Assembly: GCA_029974035.1 (NCBI GenBank)
Contig: JARKQG010000122.1
Span: 1 to 64,000, forward strand
From: Eubacteriales bacterium
Lineage (GTDB): Bacteria; Bacillota_A; Clostridia; Christensenellales; Aristaeellaceae
DNA: 64,000 nt
Reading direction: 5' to 3'
The notes below the pieces were generated by a model. It made no database searches and was not told the origin of the DNA. It worked only from the letters and a program-made list of their open reading frames with translations. The position numbers were made by a program, and so were the translations under genes. Shown piece after piece: positions 35,012 through 43,946 of the stretch; the first letter of the stretch is position 1; the number at the start of each line of letters is the position of its first letter.

Positions 35012-35616
35012 GGGCGTGCCCCCTTTATGCCGTACATCAGCGCGTTGACGATGGCCGCGGCCACCGGGCTTCCGCCCCGCCGCCCCGCCGCGACGATGGC
35101 GGGAATGCCGCTTTTCATCAGCGCCTCCTTGGCCTCCACCACGTTTACAAACCCCACCGGCACGCCGACGGCGGCCACGTCCGGCCGCGGGCCGGTGGCC
35201 ACCAGCGGCGCGAGAAACGTGGGCGCGTTGCCGCATACGAAGAGCCGGGGCCCCGTCAGCGCCAGCGCCCGCTCCATCGAAACCGTCGCCCGGGTGACGC
35301 GGCGCGCGGCGGCCTCCGCCGCCACGTCCGCCTCCGCCATAAAGCACACGGCCTTTATGCCAAGGCGCGCCGCGGCGGCCTTGTTGATCCCCGCCAGCGC
35401 CATGTTGGTGTCGGTCACCACCAGTGCGCCCCGCCGGAGCATGTCCCGCATCTGCAAAACCACCCCCGGGGTGAACCGAAGGCTTTCGGCAAAGGAGAAG
35501 TCCGCCGTGGCGTGGATCACCCGCTTGACGATGGGAGCGGTCTCCTCCGGCAGCGGAAAGGGAAGTTCCGCCTCGATGATCTCCATGCTCCGCCGCTCAA
35601 TCTCCATCGGCTCCAT
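35008..35616 (-). CDS. cbiC: Cobalt-precorrin-8 methylmutase CbiC
   Basis: A 202-residue enzyme that moves the C-11 methyl group to C-12. The catalytic histidine lies in RVIHATADFSF (about residue 35). VTDTNMALAGIN and VGVPVGFVNV...K are further signatures. ATG 35616 follows AAGGAGG at eight bases. It overlaps the end of cbiD by 20 bases. Confidence 0.94.
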   Translation of the reverse strand: MEPMEIERRSMEIIEAELPFPLPEETAPIVKRVIHATADFSFAESLRFTPGVVLQMRDMLRRGALVVTDTNMALAGINKAAAARLGIKAVCFMAEADVAAEAAARRVTRATVSMERALALTGPRLFVCGNAPTFLAPLVATGPRPDVAAVGVPVGFVNVVEAKEALMKSGIPAIVAAGRRGGSPVAAAIVNALMYGIKGARP

Positions 35617-36688
35617 GGGCTGCGCCTCCTTTTTGCCACCGTCGCTTGTCGCCGCGGAGCCGGCGGCTCGCGCCCGCCGTTCCGGCCTCGCTCAGAAATA
35701 CCGTGTCGATCTCCACCGCGCCGAAAACCCGCGCCTCGCAGTAGTCCGCCGCCGCGTCGGCCAGCAGGTCCCACACCGCGGCGTACCCCGCCGAGCGGAT
35801 CGCAAGATCCATCGCGTCGGTGGTGGGGCCGGCATATACCTTTTCGACCAGACCGCGGGGCGCGCCCATCCGCGCCAGCGCGCAGATCACCGCCTCCCGC
35901 CGGGCGTCGGCGCAGCGGTTGTGGGTCTGCATCACCCCTGCCGCCACCTTCACCAGCTTGCCGGGATGCCCGGCCACCAGCAGCCGGGAAAACCCGAGGC
36001 GCGCGGCCTCGTCCAGCGCGAAGCCCACAAAATTGCTCATCTGCGCGGTGGGCACCCCCGGGAAAAAGCGGCCGAGCGCCGCCTCCCCCTGGCTGCCGAA
36101 GGCGAGCGCCAGCGCCGAAATGCCCCGGCCCCGGCGGACGGACAGCTCCAGCGCCACCGTTTCCTTCAGCGCTTCCTCGCTCATGGGGCGCACCACCCCC
36201 GTGGTGCCCAGAACGGAAAGACCGCCCGTTATGCCGAGCCGGGGGTTGAAGGTCTTTTCCGCCAGCAATCCGCCTCCGGGGATCGATACGGTGACCCGCG
36301 CGGCCCGCGCGCCGATGGCGCCGCGCACCGCGCGCTCGATCATCGCCCGGGGCCCCGGGTTGATCGCCGCCTCGCCGGGCGGCAGCTTCAGCCCCGGCCC
36401 GGAAATGGTGCCCACGCCCTCGCCGGCCAGAAAGCGGATCGGCCCGTCGGCGGGGCCGGGCTCCACCCGCGCGCGCACCTCGCAGCCGTCGGTGATGTCC
36501 GGGTCGTCCCCCGCGTCCTTGATGACGCCGCACCAGAAGTCGCCGCGGGGCCAAACCTCCGGCCGGAAGGCGCGCCCGTCCGGCAGCAGGATCTCCACCC
36601 GGGGCGGGCATTCGCCTTCCTGCCGCCACACACAGCTGGCCAGCGCCGCGGCGGCCGCGCAGGCGCCGGTGGTGAAACCCTCTCTCAC
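35597..36688 (-). CDS. cbiD: Cobalt-precorrin-5B C1-methyltransferase CbiD
   Basis: A 363-residue SAM-dependent methyltransferase specific to the anaerobic route. The hallmark REGFTTGACAAAAA is at the N-terminus, and GTTGVVRPMSEEA lies near 190. GTG 36688 overlaps the cbiH stop (GTGA) and places the conserved opening at residue 2, so I use it. Its presence, with cbiG, marks the early-cobalt (anaerobic) pathway. Confidence 0.93.
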   Translation of the reverse strand: MREGFTTGACAAAAALASCVWRQEGECPPRVEILLPDGRAFRPEVWPRGDFWCGVIKDAGDDPDITDGCEVRARVEPGPADGPIRFLAGEGVGTISGPGLKLPPGEAAINPGPRAMIERAVRGAIGARAARVTVSIPGGGLLAEKTFNPRLGITGGLSVLGTTGVVRPMSEEALKETVALELSVRRGRGISALALAFGSQGEAALGRFFPGVPTAQMSNFVGFALDEAARLGFSRLLVAGHPGKLVKVAAGVMQTHNRCADARREAVICALARMGAPRGLVEKVYAGPTTDAMDLAIRSAGYAAVWDLLADAAADYCEARVFGAVEIDTVFLSEAGTAGASRRLRGDKRRWQKGGAAHGADGD

Positions 36689-37401
36689 AGATGGTACCCC
36701 CGAGGGGTGACGAGCCGTCCGTCCCGGAGGACGGTCTGGCTGCTGCCGACGATCACGGTGGTGAACATGTCCACCCGCTCGTCCGGAAGCGCCGCCAGGG
36801 TCAAAATCTTCCGCGTCTCGCCGGCCCGCGCGATGTTTCGCACCCAGCCGCAGGGGGTGTCCCCGGAGCGGTGGCGAAGCAGGATGTGCGCCGCCCGCGC
36901 AAGGTGGTCCGTCCGGGCGCGGCTGGCGGGGTTGTAGATGGCCAGCGGAAAGTCCCCCGCCGCCGCCGCGGTGAGCCGCCGCTCGATGACGTCCCAGGGA
37001 GTCAGAAGGTCCGACAGGCTGACGACGGCCAGATCGCCCGCGAGCGGCGCGCCCAGCGCCGCCGAGGCCGCCAGCGCCGCCGTGACCCCCGGCACGATTT
37101 CCACTTTGTCCTCCGCGCCGGCCAGTTCCAGAACCAGGCTGGCCATGCCGTAGACCGATGCGTCCCCCGAGCACACCAGCGCGACGGTCTTGCCCGCCCG
37201 GGCGAGGCGGACCGCCTCGCGGCAGCGCTCGACCTCGCCCGTCATGCCGTTTTCAAAGACCGGCGTATTTGGAAACTCCGCCCGGATCAGGTCGACGTAG
37301 GCCGAATAGCCCACCAGCGCGTCGGCCCGGGCAATCGCCTCCGTCGCGGCGGCGGTGCGGTGCGCGCATCCGCCGGGGCCCAGCCCCACCACGTAAATCA
37401 T
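36685..37401 (-). CDS. cbiH: Cobalt-precorrin-3B C17-methyltransferase CbiH
   Basis: A 238-residue SAM-dependent tetrapyrrole methylase that contracts the ring by methylation at C-17. The SAM site starts YVVGLGPGG (residues 3-11). ALVCSGDASVYGMA (about 75-88) and VPGVTAALA (about 100) are standard for the family. ATG 37401 follows GAGGAGG. It overlaps cbiG and cbiD. Confidence 0.92.
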   Translation of the reverse strand: MIYVVGLGPGGCAHRTAAATEAIARADALVGYSAYVDLIRAEFPNTPVFENGMTGEVERCREAVRLARAGKTVALVCSGDASVYGMASLVLELAGAEDKVEIVPGVTAALAASAALGAPLAGDLAVVSLSDLLTPWDVIERRLTAAAAGDFPLAIYNPASRARTDHLARAAHILLRHRSGDTPCGWVRNIARAGETRKILTLAALPDERVDMFTTVIVGSSQTVLRDGRLVTPRGYHL

Positions 37402-38285
37402 GTGTCCTCCTCGCCGGCCAGCGCCAGCGCAATGCCCTCGTATTTCGTCTTGCCCACCAGGAGCCGCCCGCGGGCGGCGAGGATTGCCGCGCGCTCGCAC
37501 ACGTTGTCCACGCCCACGGTCTCCGCCACGAATTCGGACCGGGCGAAGCGGCCCGGCGCGCCCCAAAGCGCCTCCGCCGGATAGGTCAGAAGCGGCAGGC
37601 GGTATTTTTCACAAAATTCCAGAAACGCCGGCTCCGCCGCCTTGCGGTCAATGGTGGCCAGCGCGCGCACCGAGAGAAGCGAAACCCCCGCGGTCCGCAG
37701 AAACTCCAGCGCCCGCGCTTCAAAAAGGGCGCTGTCCACACCCCTTCGGCAGCCCGCGCCCAGGATCAGCGTCCGGGGGCGGAGGGTGAGGGTCACCGGA
37801 AAGGGCGGCTTGAGCAGGCGCTCGGTGATCATCACGCCCACTTCCCGCCCGGCGAGGGCCGCGGCGGACACCGCCCGGATCGCCTCCGGGTTCTCGATGG
37901 CGCAGTCGTTTGCCACCGCCCAGCTGTCGATGGCGGGAAGGCCGCGGGCGTCCGTCGCGGTGGTGATCACCGCTTCCGCGCCGGTCTTCTCCGCGATGGC
38001 GCGGGCCAGGGCGTTGGCGCCGCCGATGTGGCCGGAGAGGAGGGGGATCACGTGGCGGCCCAGATCGTCCATCACGAGCACGGCAGGGTCGGTGATTTTG
38101 GACTTGACATGGGGGGCCACGGCGCGCACCGCGATGCCCGCCGCACCGATGAAGAGCAGCGCGTCGCTTTCGTGAAAAGCCGCCGCCGCCCAGTCCATCA
38201 CCCGCGCCGGCCGCTCCACAGGCACGCCCAGCGCCCCGCTCCAGGCCGCGCCCCGGTCGGTGAAGGCCGCCGCCCGCAGCCTCAC
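37398..38285 (-). CDS. cbiG: Cobalt-precorrin-5A hydrolase CbiG
   Basis: A 295-residue enzyme that opens the delta-lactone and removes the two-carbon fragment as acetaldehyde in the anaerobic route. The N-terminal half has IGAAGIAVRAVAPHV (about 60) and PLLSGHIGGANALA (about 100). The C-terminal domain has LGAGCRRGVD (about 175). GTG 38285 overlaps the cbiF stop. Confidence 0.92.
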   Translation of the reverse strand: MRLRAAAFTDRGAAWSGALGVPVERPARVMDWAAAAFHESDALLFIGAAGIAVRAVAPHVKSKITDPAVLVMDDLGRHVIPLLSGHIGGANALARAIAEKTGAEAVITTATDARGLPAIDSWAVANDCAIENPEAIRAVSAAALAGREVGVMITERLLKPPFPVTLTLRPRTLILGAGCRRGVDSALFEARALEFLRTAGVSLLSVRALATIDRKAAEPAFLEFCEKYRLPLLTYPAEALWGAPGRFARSEFVAETVGVDNVCERAAILAARGRLLVGKTKYEGIALALAGEEDT

Positions 38286-39031
38286 GGGCGCGCCTTTCGA
38301 CAGCCGTGGGCAAAGGACGGGTCGTAGAGCTTTGAAAGGGCGTATTCGCTCCCCAGGAAATCCCCCACCAGCACCAGCGCGGTCTTTGTAATCCCCCGGC
38401 CGATTTCCGGCAGGTTCGCCAGCGTGCCGCGCAACACCGCCTGGTCCGGCCAGCTGGCCCGGTACACGAGGGCGGCGGGGGTTTCGGGCGGATAGCCGCC
38501 CCGGATCAGCTCGGACGCGAGATCCGGCAGCATGCCGGCGCTGAGGAAGAGCACCATCGTAGCCCGGTGGACGGCCAGCGCGCGGAGGCTCTCCCGCTCC
38601 GGTACCGGCGTCCGCCCTGCCATGCGGGTGAGGATCACCGTCTGGGACACCTCCGGCAGCGTGTACTCCGCCGGAATGGCCGCCGCCGCCGCGGCAAAGG
38701 AGCTGACGCCCGGCACCACCTGGTAGGCAAGGCCCAGTTCGTCCAGCGCGTCCATCTGCTCCCGGATCGCGCCGTAGAGGGACGGATCGCCCGTGTGCAG
38801 CCGCACCACCGCCCGATCGGCCCCGTCTCGCCGGGCCATCGCGCGGATCACCTCCGGAAGGGTCATGGAGGCGCTGTTCAGAATTTCGCAGCCTTCGGGG
38901 CAGCTTTTGAGCAGCGCGGGGTTCACCAGCGAGCCGGCGTAGACCACCAGGTCGGCCCGCTGAAGGAGCGCCTGGCCCCGGACGGTGATCAGATCCTCCG
39001 CCCCCGGCCCGGCCCCGACAAAGTAGATCAT
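38282..39031 (-). CDS. cbiF: Cobalt-precorrin-4 C11-methyltransferase CbiF
   Basis: A 249-residue SAM-dependent tetrapyrrole methylase. It opens IYFVGAGPGAEDLITVRG, typical of CbiF/CobM. VRLHTGDPSLYGAI (about 78) and VPGVSSFAAAAA (about 107) complete the SAM site. ATG 39031 follows GGGAGGG and overlaps the cbiET stop. Confidence 0.94.
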   Translation of the reverse strand: MIYFVGAGPGAEDLITVRGQALLQRADLVVYAGSLVNPALLKSCPEGCEILNSASMTLPEVIRAMARRDGADRAVVRLHTGDPSLYGAIREQMDALDELGLAYQVVPGVSSFAAAAAAIPAEYTLPEVSQTVILTRMAGRTPVPERESLRALAVHRATMVLFLSAGMLPDLASELIRGGYPPETPAALVYRASWPDQAVLRGTLANLPEIGRGITKTALVLVGDFLGSEYALSKLYDPSFAHGCRKARP

Positions 39032-40236
39032 GGCGTTCCCTCCCAGTCGGCGGAAAAGAGGATCACGGGGTTCTGGGCGCGGAACAGGTGGTACGCCCCC
39101 GCGCGCGTGAGGTTGCTGACCGCCACCTGCGCCGCCTCCGGGTTCTTCCAGCCGGAGAGGCGCCGCGTCAGGCGCTCCGCGCTCTCCAGCGTCACCGCGG
39201 CGGCCACCAGCCTCAGCGGCGGGCCCAGGCCCTCCAGATGGGCGATGATGTCCTCCATCGCCCCGCCGCTGCCGCCCAGGAACACGTGGGTGGGGGCGGG
39301 AAGGCCCGAGAGCGCCTCTGGCGCCTCCCCGGAGACGGGCGTCAGGTTGGTGGCAAAGAACCTGGCCGCGTTTTCGCGGATGAGCCCGAGGGCCGCCGCT
39401 TCCCGCTCGACGGCGTAGACCGCGCCCTCCGGGCACTGGCGGGCGCACTCCACCGACACGCTGCCGGTGCCCGCGCCCACGTCCCACACCACCGAATCCG
39501 GCCGGAGCGCCAGGGCGGCCACGGCGAGCCGGCGGATCTCCCGCTTGGTCATGGGCGTTTTGCCGCGGATGAATTCGTCATCCGGGATGCCCACCGGCGG
39601 CAGGCCGGGGGCGGGGCGGGGGTTTCGCACCCGCGCCACGCACAGCGGATCGAAGGATCCCCCCTCGATCTGCTCCGGTGTCCCCGAAACGAGCCGCGCT
39701 TCCGGGTAGCCGAGGCGTTCGCCCACCGCCACCGTCACGTCCGCGATGCCGCTCTCCCGGAGCACGGCGCTCAGCCAGGCGGGGCCGCGCAGCGCGTCGC
39801 AGAACAGGAAGGTGCGCTCATGGGTGCGCACGGCGTGGGCCAGGCGGCTGGGGGAGAGGTCCCGCCCGTGGGCGCTCAAAACCGCCGCGCCCTGAAAGCT
39901 CTCCTTCAGCGCGGCGCAGAAGGCCCCGAGGGCCCCCACGCCCGGCACCACCTCGAGGGCCTCCCGGCCGAAGGCCGCCTCCAGGGCGGGCAGGAGGCTG
40001 AACAGCGCCGGATCGCCCGACACCAGCACGGCCACCCTGGCCCCCGCGCCCCGCCGGGCGCGCATGTCCGCAAGCGCCGCGGAAAGGGGCGTGAGCGGCG
40101 CCCGCTTTTCCCCCGCCAGCGCGGCGTGCCGGTCCGCCGCATAGACGACGTCCGCCCGGGCGATCGCACGGACCGCCTCGCCGGTCAGCCCCTCCGGCGC
40201 GCCCGGCCCCGCGCCCACCACCGCGATCCTTTCCAT
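39028..40236 (-). CDS. cbiET: Fused precorrin-6B C5,15-methyltransferase/decarboxylase CbiET
   Basis: A 402-residue fusion and the first gene of the cobalamin operon. Residues 1 to about 200 are the CbiE tetrapyrrole methylase (VVGAGPGAPEGLT, VSGDPALFSLL, VPGVGALGAF). Residues about 215-402 are the CbiT Rossmann methyltransferase and decarboxylase (MTKREIR, VWDVGAGTGSVSVE). ATG 40236 follows GGAGGG just after the leader terminator, so ribosome access and transcription both depend on the riboswitch. Confidence 0.93.
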   Translation of the reverse strand: MERIAVVGAGPGAPEGLTGEAVRAIARADVVYAADRHAALAGEKRAPLTPLSAALADMRARRGAGARVAVLVSGDPALFSLLPALEAAFGREALEVVPGVGALGAFCAALKESFQGAAVLSAHGRDLSPSRLAHAVRTHERTFLFCDALRGPAWLSAVLRESGIADVTVAVGERLGYPEARLVSGTPEQIEGGSFDPLCVARVRNPRPAPGLPPVGIPDDEFIRGKTPMTKREIRRLAVAALALRPDSVVWDVGAGTGSVSVECARQCPEGAVYAVEREAAALGLIRENAARFFATNLTPVSGEAPEALSGLPAPTHVFLGGSGGAMEDIIAHLEGLGPPLRLVAAAVTLESAERLTRRLSGWKNPEAAQVAVSNLTRAGAYHLFRAQNPVILFSADWEGTP

Positions 40237-40249
40237 ATGGCCCTCCGAC

Positions 40250-40283
40250 AAAAAAACGCCTCCCTGCGCGCGCAAGGAGGCCC
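40250..40283 (-). terminator. Riboswitch-controlled terminator in the cobalamin operon leader
   Basis: On the minus strand GGGCCTCCTTGCGCG folds on CGCAGGGAGGC and is followed by seven T residues, ending 14 bases before the cbiET start codon. This is the expected expression platform of the riboswitch. Confidence 0.88.
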
Positions 40284-40371
40284 ATCGATTCACATTCTTC
40301 CACTCTACGCCAAAGAGCGTAGCCGCTGATGCGACTTCGGCATGGCGTTCTCCGTTGCCCGAGAACTATCC

Positions 40372-40573
40372 GACTTGAGAGCAGGCAGGTCTCCTGACTG
40401 ATGACCGGCGGCGCGCCGCCCCGGGGGACGCCTTCTCGGGCGCATCGCCCAATGGCATCCGTCCCCGCGCTTGTCAAACACAGTAATGGCCGTTGTACCG
40501 GATTCGGACCGGTTTCCCTCTTCGCCCGCCGGGGCAGCCCCGGCGAAAGCCATGCTCCGTCTATTCGGTTGTC
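40372..40573 (-). ncRNA. Cobalamin (adenosylcobalamin) riboswitch
   Basis: A leader element of about 200 bases upstream of cbiET. The B12 box AGTCAGGAGACCTGCC is nearly perfect (complement at 40384-40399). Upstream of it lie the conserved GGGAA, CCGGTCCGAATCCGG and ACTGT core elements in the usual order. A GC-rich stem (GCCCGCCGGGGC region, 40527-40550) fits the 5' half. When cobalamin binds, the downstream terminator (40250-40283) should form and stop the operon. Between the B12 box and the terminator is a CTACGC...GCGTAG hairpin that may be part of the switching region. End points are approximate. Confidence 0.93.
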
Positions 40574-40579
40574 CCTCGC

Positions 40580-40608
40580 ATTATCGCACATGCGCGGGGC
40601 AAAGTCAA
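40580..40608 (-). promoter_or_regulatory. Promoter of the cobalamin operon
   Basis: On the minus strand TTGACT (40608-40603), 17 bases and GATAAT (40585-40580). Transcription would start near 40573, just ahead of the riboswitch. Confidence 0.75.
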
Positions 40609-40628
40609 TGCGCCCGGAAAAAACCGGA

Positions 40629-41453
40629 TCAGCCCTCGAAGGCGCCTTTGCCGCCCGGATCCGGATACGCCTCCAGCTTCACGGGGTTGGAAAGGGTGCC
40701 GATGCCCTCGATCTCCACCTCCACCGCGTCGCCCGGCGCGATGCGGCCCACCCCGGAGGGGGTGCCGGTGAGGATCACGTCGCCGGGCAGCAGGGTCATG
40801 ACGGCGCTCAGGTATTCGATCAGGTACTCCACGCCAAAGAGCAGGTTCCGGGTGTTGGAGCGCTGCCGCACCCGGCCGTTGAGCCGCGTTTCGATGGCGA
40901 GGGCACCGGGGTGCAGGCCGGTTTCGATCCAGGGCCCCAGCGGCAGAAAGGTGTCAAAGCCCTTGCCGATGGTCCACTGCCCGTCAGGCGGCTGATGGTC
41001 CCGCGCGGACACGTCGTTGGCGCAGCACAGGCCCGCCACGTGCCGGAGCGCCTGGTTCCGGGGCACGTGCCGGGCGGGCAGGCCGATGACGACGGCCAGC
41101 TCCCCTTCATACTCCACGTGCCGGGAGATCAGCGGGCAGGCGATCGGCGCGCCGTGGGCGACGAGAGCCGTGGGCGGCTTCATGAAGATCACCGGGGATT
41201 CCGGCGTCCGGGCGTTTGATTCGCGGATGTGGTCCACGTAGTTCAGCCCGGCGCACAATATCTTGCCCGGGCTGACCGGCGGCACGAGGACGGCGGGATC
41301 GAAGCCGAGCTGTTCGCCGGTGGTCCGGGCCATGCCTGCGAGGGCGCCGTCCGGATGGAGAAACGGGTCGCCCGGCAGGACATTCAGCACGCCCCCGCGG
41401 GACAGGATTGCGTGGACGATGCGGCCGCCGTCCCGCACGCGAACATAGCGCAT
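40629..41453 (-). CDS. Fumarylacetoacetate hydrolase family protein
   Basis: A 274-residue FAH-fold enzyme. The family cleaves or decarboxylates acylpyruvate-like and 2-oxo acids with a divalent metal. Metal ligands are visible as Glu in EYEGELAVVIG (about 113-123) and Asp in NDVSARDHQ (about 145). The N-terminal half has CAGLNYVDHIRE (about 67), the active-site lid His. ILTGTPSGVG near the end is a classic signature. ATG 41453 follows AGGAGG. It is the last gene of the leftward hydroxy-acid operon, suggesting it acts on a late 2-oxo-acid intermediate. Confidence 0.87.
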   Translation of the reverse strand: MRYVRVRDGGRIVHAILSRGGVLNVLPGDPFLHPDGALAGMARTTGEQLGFDPAVLVPPVSPGKILCAGLNYVDHIRESNARTPESPVIFMKPPTALVAHGAPIACPLISRHVEYEGELAVVIGLPARHVPRNQALRHVAGLCCANDVSARDHQPPDGQWTIGKGFDTFLPLGPWIETGLHPGALAIETRLNGRVRQRSNTRNLLFGVEYLIEYLSAVMTLLPGDVILTGTPSGVGRIAPGDAVEVEIEGIGTLSNPVKLEAYPDPGGKGAFEG

Positions 41454-41489
41454 GGTAAACCTCCTGTTCTTTTGAAAAAACGCGGACCG

Positions 41490-42788
41490 CTAGCGGAAGT
41501 ACCGCTCAAGGCCCGGGGCCACGTCGCCCCGGTCGTCAAAGGCGACCTGGATGCCCCGCGCTTCGACGGTGAGGCCGGGGATGCGCTCCGCCTGGCCGAT
41601 CAGGTTTTCCGAGATCAGAAAGCCGCCCATGCACAGGGTGTTCTTCAGCCACACGGCGCGGATGCCCAGCGAGGGATCGCCCTCGACGATGGTGTGGATG
41701 GCCATGCGCAGCGCGCTGCGGTCGTCGGGCAGCACCGGCGGAATCTTCATGCTGGCCACCTCGTGGCTGGTGATGCCGTTGGGGTAGGTGTCCTCAAAGC
41801 GCATCTTGTCAAAGAGCCTGCGGGTGGTGATGTCGGCGTTGCCCACGCCGGTGGCGTTGTGGTGGGAGGCGTCGGTCAGATCCAGTGCCACGATGCGCTC
41901 GGCAAAGGGGCGCGAGGCCCCCATCACCGCGGAGCGGCCGGTGACATTGGGGTCCATACTGGCGCCGGAAATGTCCTTGCCGATCTCGCTGAGCACCAAA
42001 AGGTCGATCTTTTCAAAGGGGATGCGGGGGACGAGGGCCTTGGCTTCCTCCAGGAGCAGCGCGTCCTCCTCGTCAAAGTGCTCGCCGGGTACCGCCGTCA
42101 GGCTCCAGGTGCCGTGGGAGGCGTCCTCGAGGATCGCGAGGCCAAAGAGCACCTTGCCGGTGGCCAGCACCGCCTCCGCGATTTCCCAGATGTTGCGGGC
42201 CATGTGGGGAAAACCCTGCATATGGCAGATGTTGGCGCCGTACTGTTTGCCGCAGCCGATGGCCAGCATTTTGATAAGGCCGCTCTCGTGCCGCCCGCGA
42301 AAGTCCGTGTGGGGCTTGACGCGCCCCACCGGCACGATCCAGTCGGCCGCGGCGGCGTGGGCGTCGATGCGCACCGGCAGGCCGTGGGGCGTGACGCCCA
42401 CCTGCACCGTTTCCATCGAGGAGACGACGGGCACGCCCATCGCCTCCTCGGTGATGCCGTAGCCGGCCAGGAGGTCCCGCTGGCCTTCGGCGGTGGCGCC
42501 GCCATGGCTGCCCATGGCGGGGAAGATAAAGGGTTTTGCGCCGCGGGCCAGCAATTCCCGTGCCACCGAGCGCACAATTTCATCGTGGTTGGAAATGCCG
42601 CGGCTGCCCGCCGCGATGGCCACCACGTCGCCCGGACGCACCCGGTCCGCCGCGCGGCGGCGGGCGATGGTATCCGCCACGGCGTCCGGCACGTCCGTCC
42701 GCGTGATTTTGCCCCGCCGGATCGCATAGCGCACGCTGGCGAAGACCGGGATTTCCACATCCCGAAGGAGCGTGTCAAAGATGCTCAT
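41490..42788 (-). CDS. LarA-like nickel-pincer racemase family protein (DUF2088)
   Basis: A 432-residue protein of the LarA family, whose founder interconverts L- and D-lactate with a nickel-pincer nucleotide. Relatives epimerise other 2-hydroxy acids. The DUF2088 domain includes AIAAGSRGI (about 55), MGSHGGATAEGQ (about 90, a likely catalytic His), GRVKPHTDFRGRHE (about 155, His) and a Lys in SGLIKML that may carry the cofactor. ICHMQGFPH follows. ATG 42788 follows GGAGGG. The cofactor genes larBCE are not in the window. Context suggests a racemase or epimerase step on an imported hydroxy acid. Confidence 0.75.
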   Translation of the reverse strand: MSIFDTLLRDVEIPVFASVRYAIRRGKITRTDVPDAVADTIARRRAADRVRPGDVVAIAAGSRGISNHDEIVRSVARELLARGAKPFIFPAMGSHGGATAEGQRDLLAGYGITEEAMGVPVVSSMETVQVGVTPHGLPVRIDAHAAAADWIVPVGRVKPHTDFRGRHESGLIKMLAIGCGKQYGANICHMQGFPHMARNIWEIAEAVLATGKVLFGLAILEDASHGTWSLTAVPGEHFDEEDALLLEEAKALVPRIPFEKIDLLVLSEIGKDISGASMDPNVTGRSAVMGASRPFAERIVALDLTDASHHNATGVGNADITTRRLFDKMRFEDTYPNGITSHEVASMKIPPVLPDDRSALRMAIHTIVEGDPSLGIRAVWLKNTLCMGGFLISENLIGQAERIPGLTVEARGIQVAFDDRGDVAPGLERYFR

Positions 42789-42824
42789 GGATGCCCTCCG
42801 GATCATAAAATGGCTGGGTCGGGC

Positions 42825-43919
42825 TCAGGCCTCGATCAGGTATTCGTCGGCGTTCATGCCGCGCTCCCGGCACACGCGCCGGATCTCCGCGAGGGTGGCC
42901 TCGCCGATGGGGATGCCCTCCCGGAGGGCGCGCGCCATGTGTTCGGCTTCCTTTTCGCCGTGGGTGTAGATGCGCATCTGGCCGTCCTGCCTTTGCGAGG
43001 CGCGCAGCGTTTCCAGGTATTCGGAGAAGCGCTTCTCCAGCGCGGCCTTGTCGTCGGTCAGCATGCCGTAGTCCACGGCGGTGAACACGTGGCAGCAATC
43101 CTCCACGTCGTTTTTCGCGCGCACGAAGTTGCTGGTCACGCCGCCGGACAGGATGCCCGTCATCAGCTCCACCAGCACGGAAAGCCCGTAGCCCTTGTGC
43201 CCGCTCATCTTCTCGCCCGCGCCGCCCAGCGGCAAAAGCCCGCCCCGGCCCGTGCCCCGGTTTTTCACGAATCCCTGGGCGCTGGTGTTGACGTTGCCGT
43301 TTTCGTCCACCGCCCAGCCGGGGGGAAGGGGCTCGCCGTTCTTGGCGTAGACCTCCATCTTGCCGGCGGTGACTACGCTGGTGGACATGTCCAGGTGGAA
43401 GAAGGTGGGGCTGGCCGGCATGGTGACGGCGATGGGGTTGGTGCCCAGCAGGGGCTGCCGGCCGAAGGTGGGCACCACCAGCGCCTGGGTGTTGGTCATG
43501 GACATGCCCAGAAGGCCCTGCTTCGCGGCCATCATCGAATAGTAGCCCGCGATGCCGTAGTGGTTGGAATTGCGCACCAGTGCCATGCCGTACCCGGTTT
43601 TTTTGGCCTTTTCGATGGCGGCGGTCATCGCACGGTAGGCGGCAATCTGGCCCATGCCGGCGCCCGCGTCCATCACCACGCTCAGCGGGGTTTCCTTGAC
43701 CACGGTGAGGGGCGCCTTTAGTTTAATGCGTCCGATGCTGATGCCGTAGGGGTACAATACCAGCCGCTGCACGCCGTGGGATTCGATGCCCATCAGGTCG
43801 CTGGTGAGCAGCACGTCCGCGATGATCCAGCTCTCCTCGTCGGTATAGCCGAAGCGGCGGAAGACCTCCTCGGTCATCCGGCGCACCGGCTCGTAGCGGT
43901 AACGCCTGTGTTCGGTCAT
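42825..43919 (-). CDS. Malate/L-lactate dehydrogenase family protein (Ldh2 type)
   Basis: A 364-residue NAD(P)-dependent 2-hydroxyacid or ureidoglycolate-type dehydrogenase of the Ldh2/MDH2 superfamily. IESHGVQRL (about 45) holds the catalytic histidine. NSNHYGIAGYYSM (about 117) and GTNPIAV (about 160) shape the cofactor and substrate site. GHKGYGLSVLVEL (about 240) is another signature. The start ATG is 43919. It sits between the DapA-like and LarA-like genes and probably oxidises the hydroxy acid to its 2-oxo form. Confidence 0.87.
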   Translation of the reverse strand: MTEHRRYRYEPVRRMTEEVFRRFGYTDEESWIIADVLLTSDLMGIESHGVQRLVLYPYGISIGRIKLKAPLTVVKETPLSVVMDAGAGMGQIAAYRAMTAAIEKAKKTGYGMALVRNSNHYGIAGYYSMMAAKQGLLGMSMTNTQALVVPTFGRQPLLGTNPIAVTMPASPTFFHLDMSTSVVTAGKMEVYAKNGEPLPPGWAVDENGNVNTSAQGFVKNRGTGRGGLLPLGGAGEKMSGHKGYGLSVLVELMTGILSGGVTSNFVRAKNDVEDCCHVFTAVDYGMLTDDKAALEKRFSEYLETLRASQRQDGQMRIYTHGEKEAEHMARALREGIPIGEATLAEIRRVCRERGMNADEYLIEA

Positions 43920-43946
43920 GTCGCATTCCTCCTTTGGGAAGGTGGA

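Noticed and set aside
33221..36937. Open frame of over 1200 codons on the plus strand opposite cobD, cbiA, cbiC and cbiD
   Set aside because: It is a shadow of the leftward cobalamin genes. The product is Arg/Ala/Pro-rich and has no fold or ribosome site.
41229..43721. Long plus-strand frame opposite the FAH, LarA-like and Ldh2 genes
   Set aside because: It is an antisense shadow with a biased composition, His- and Gly-rich, with no motif.
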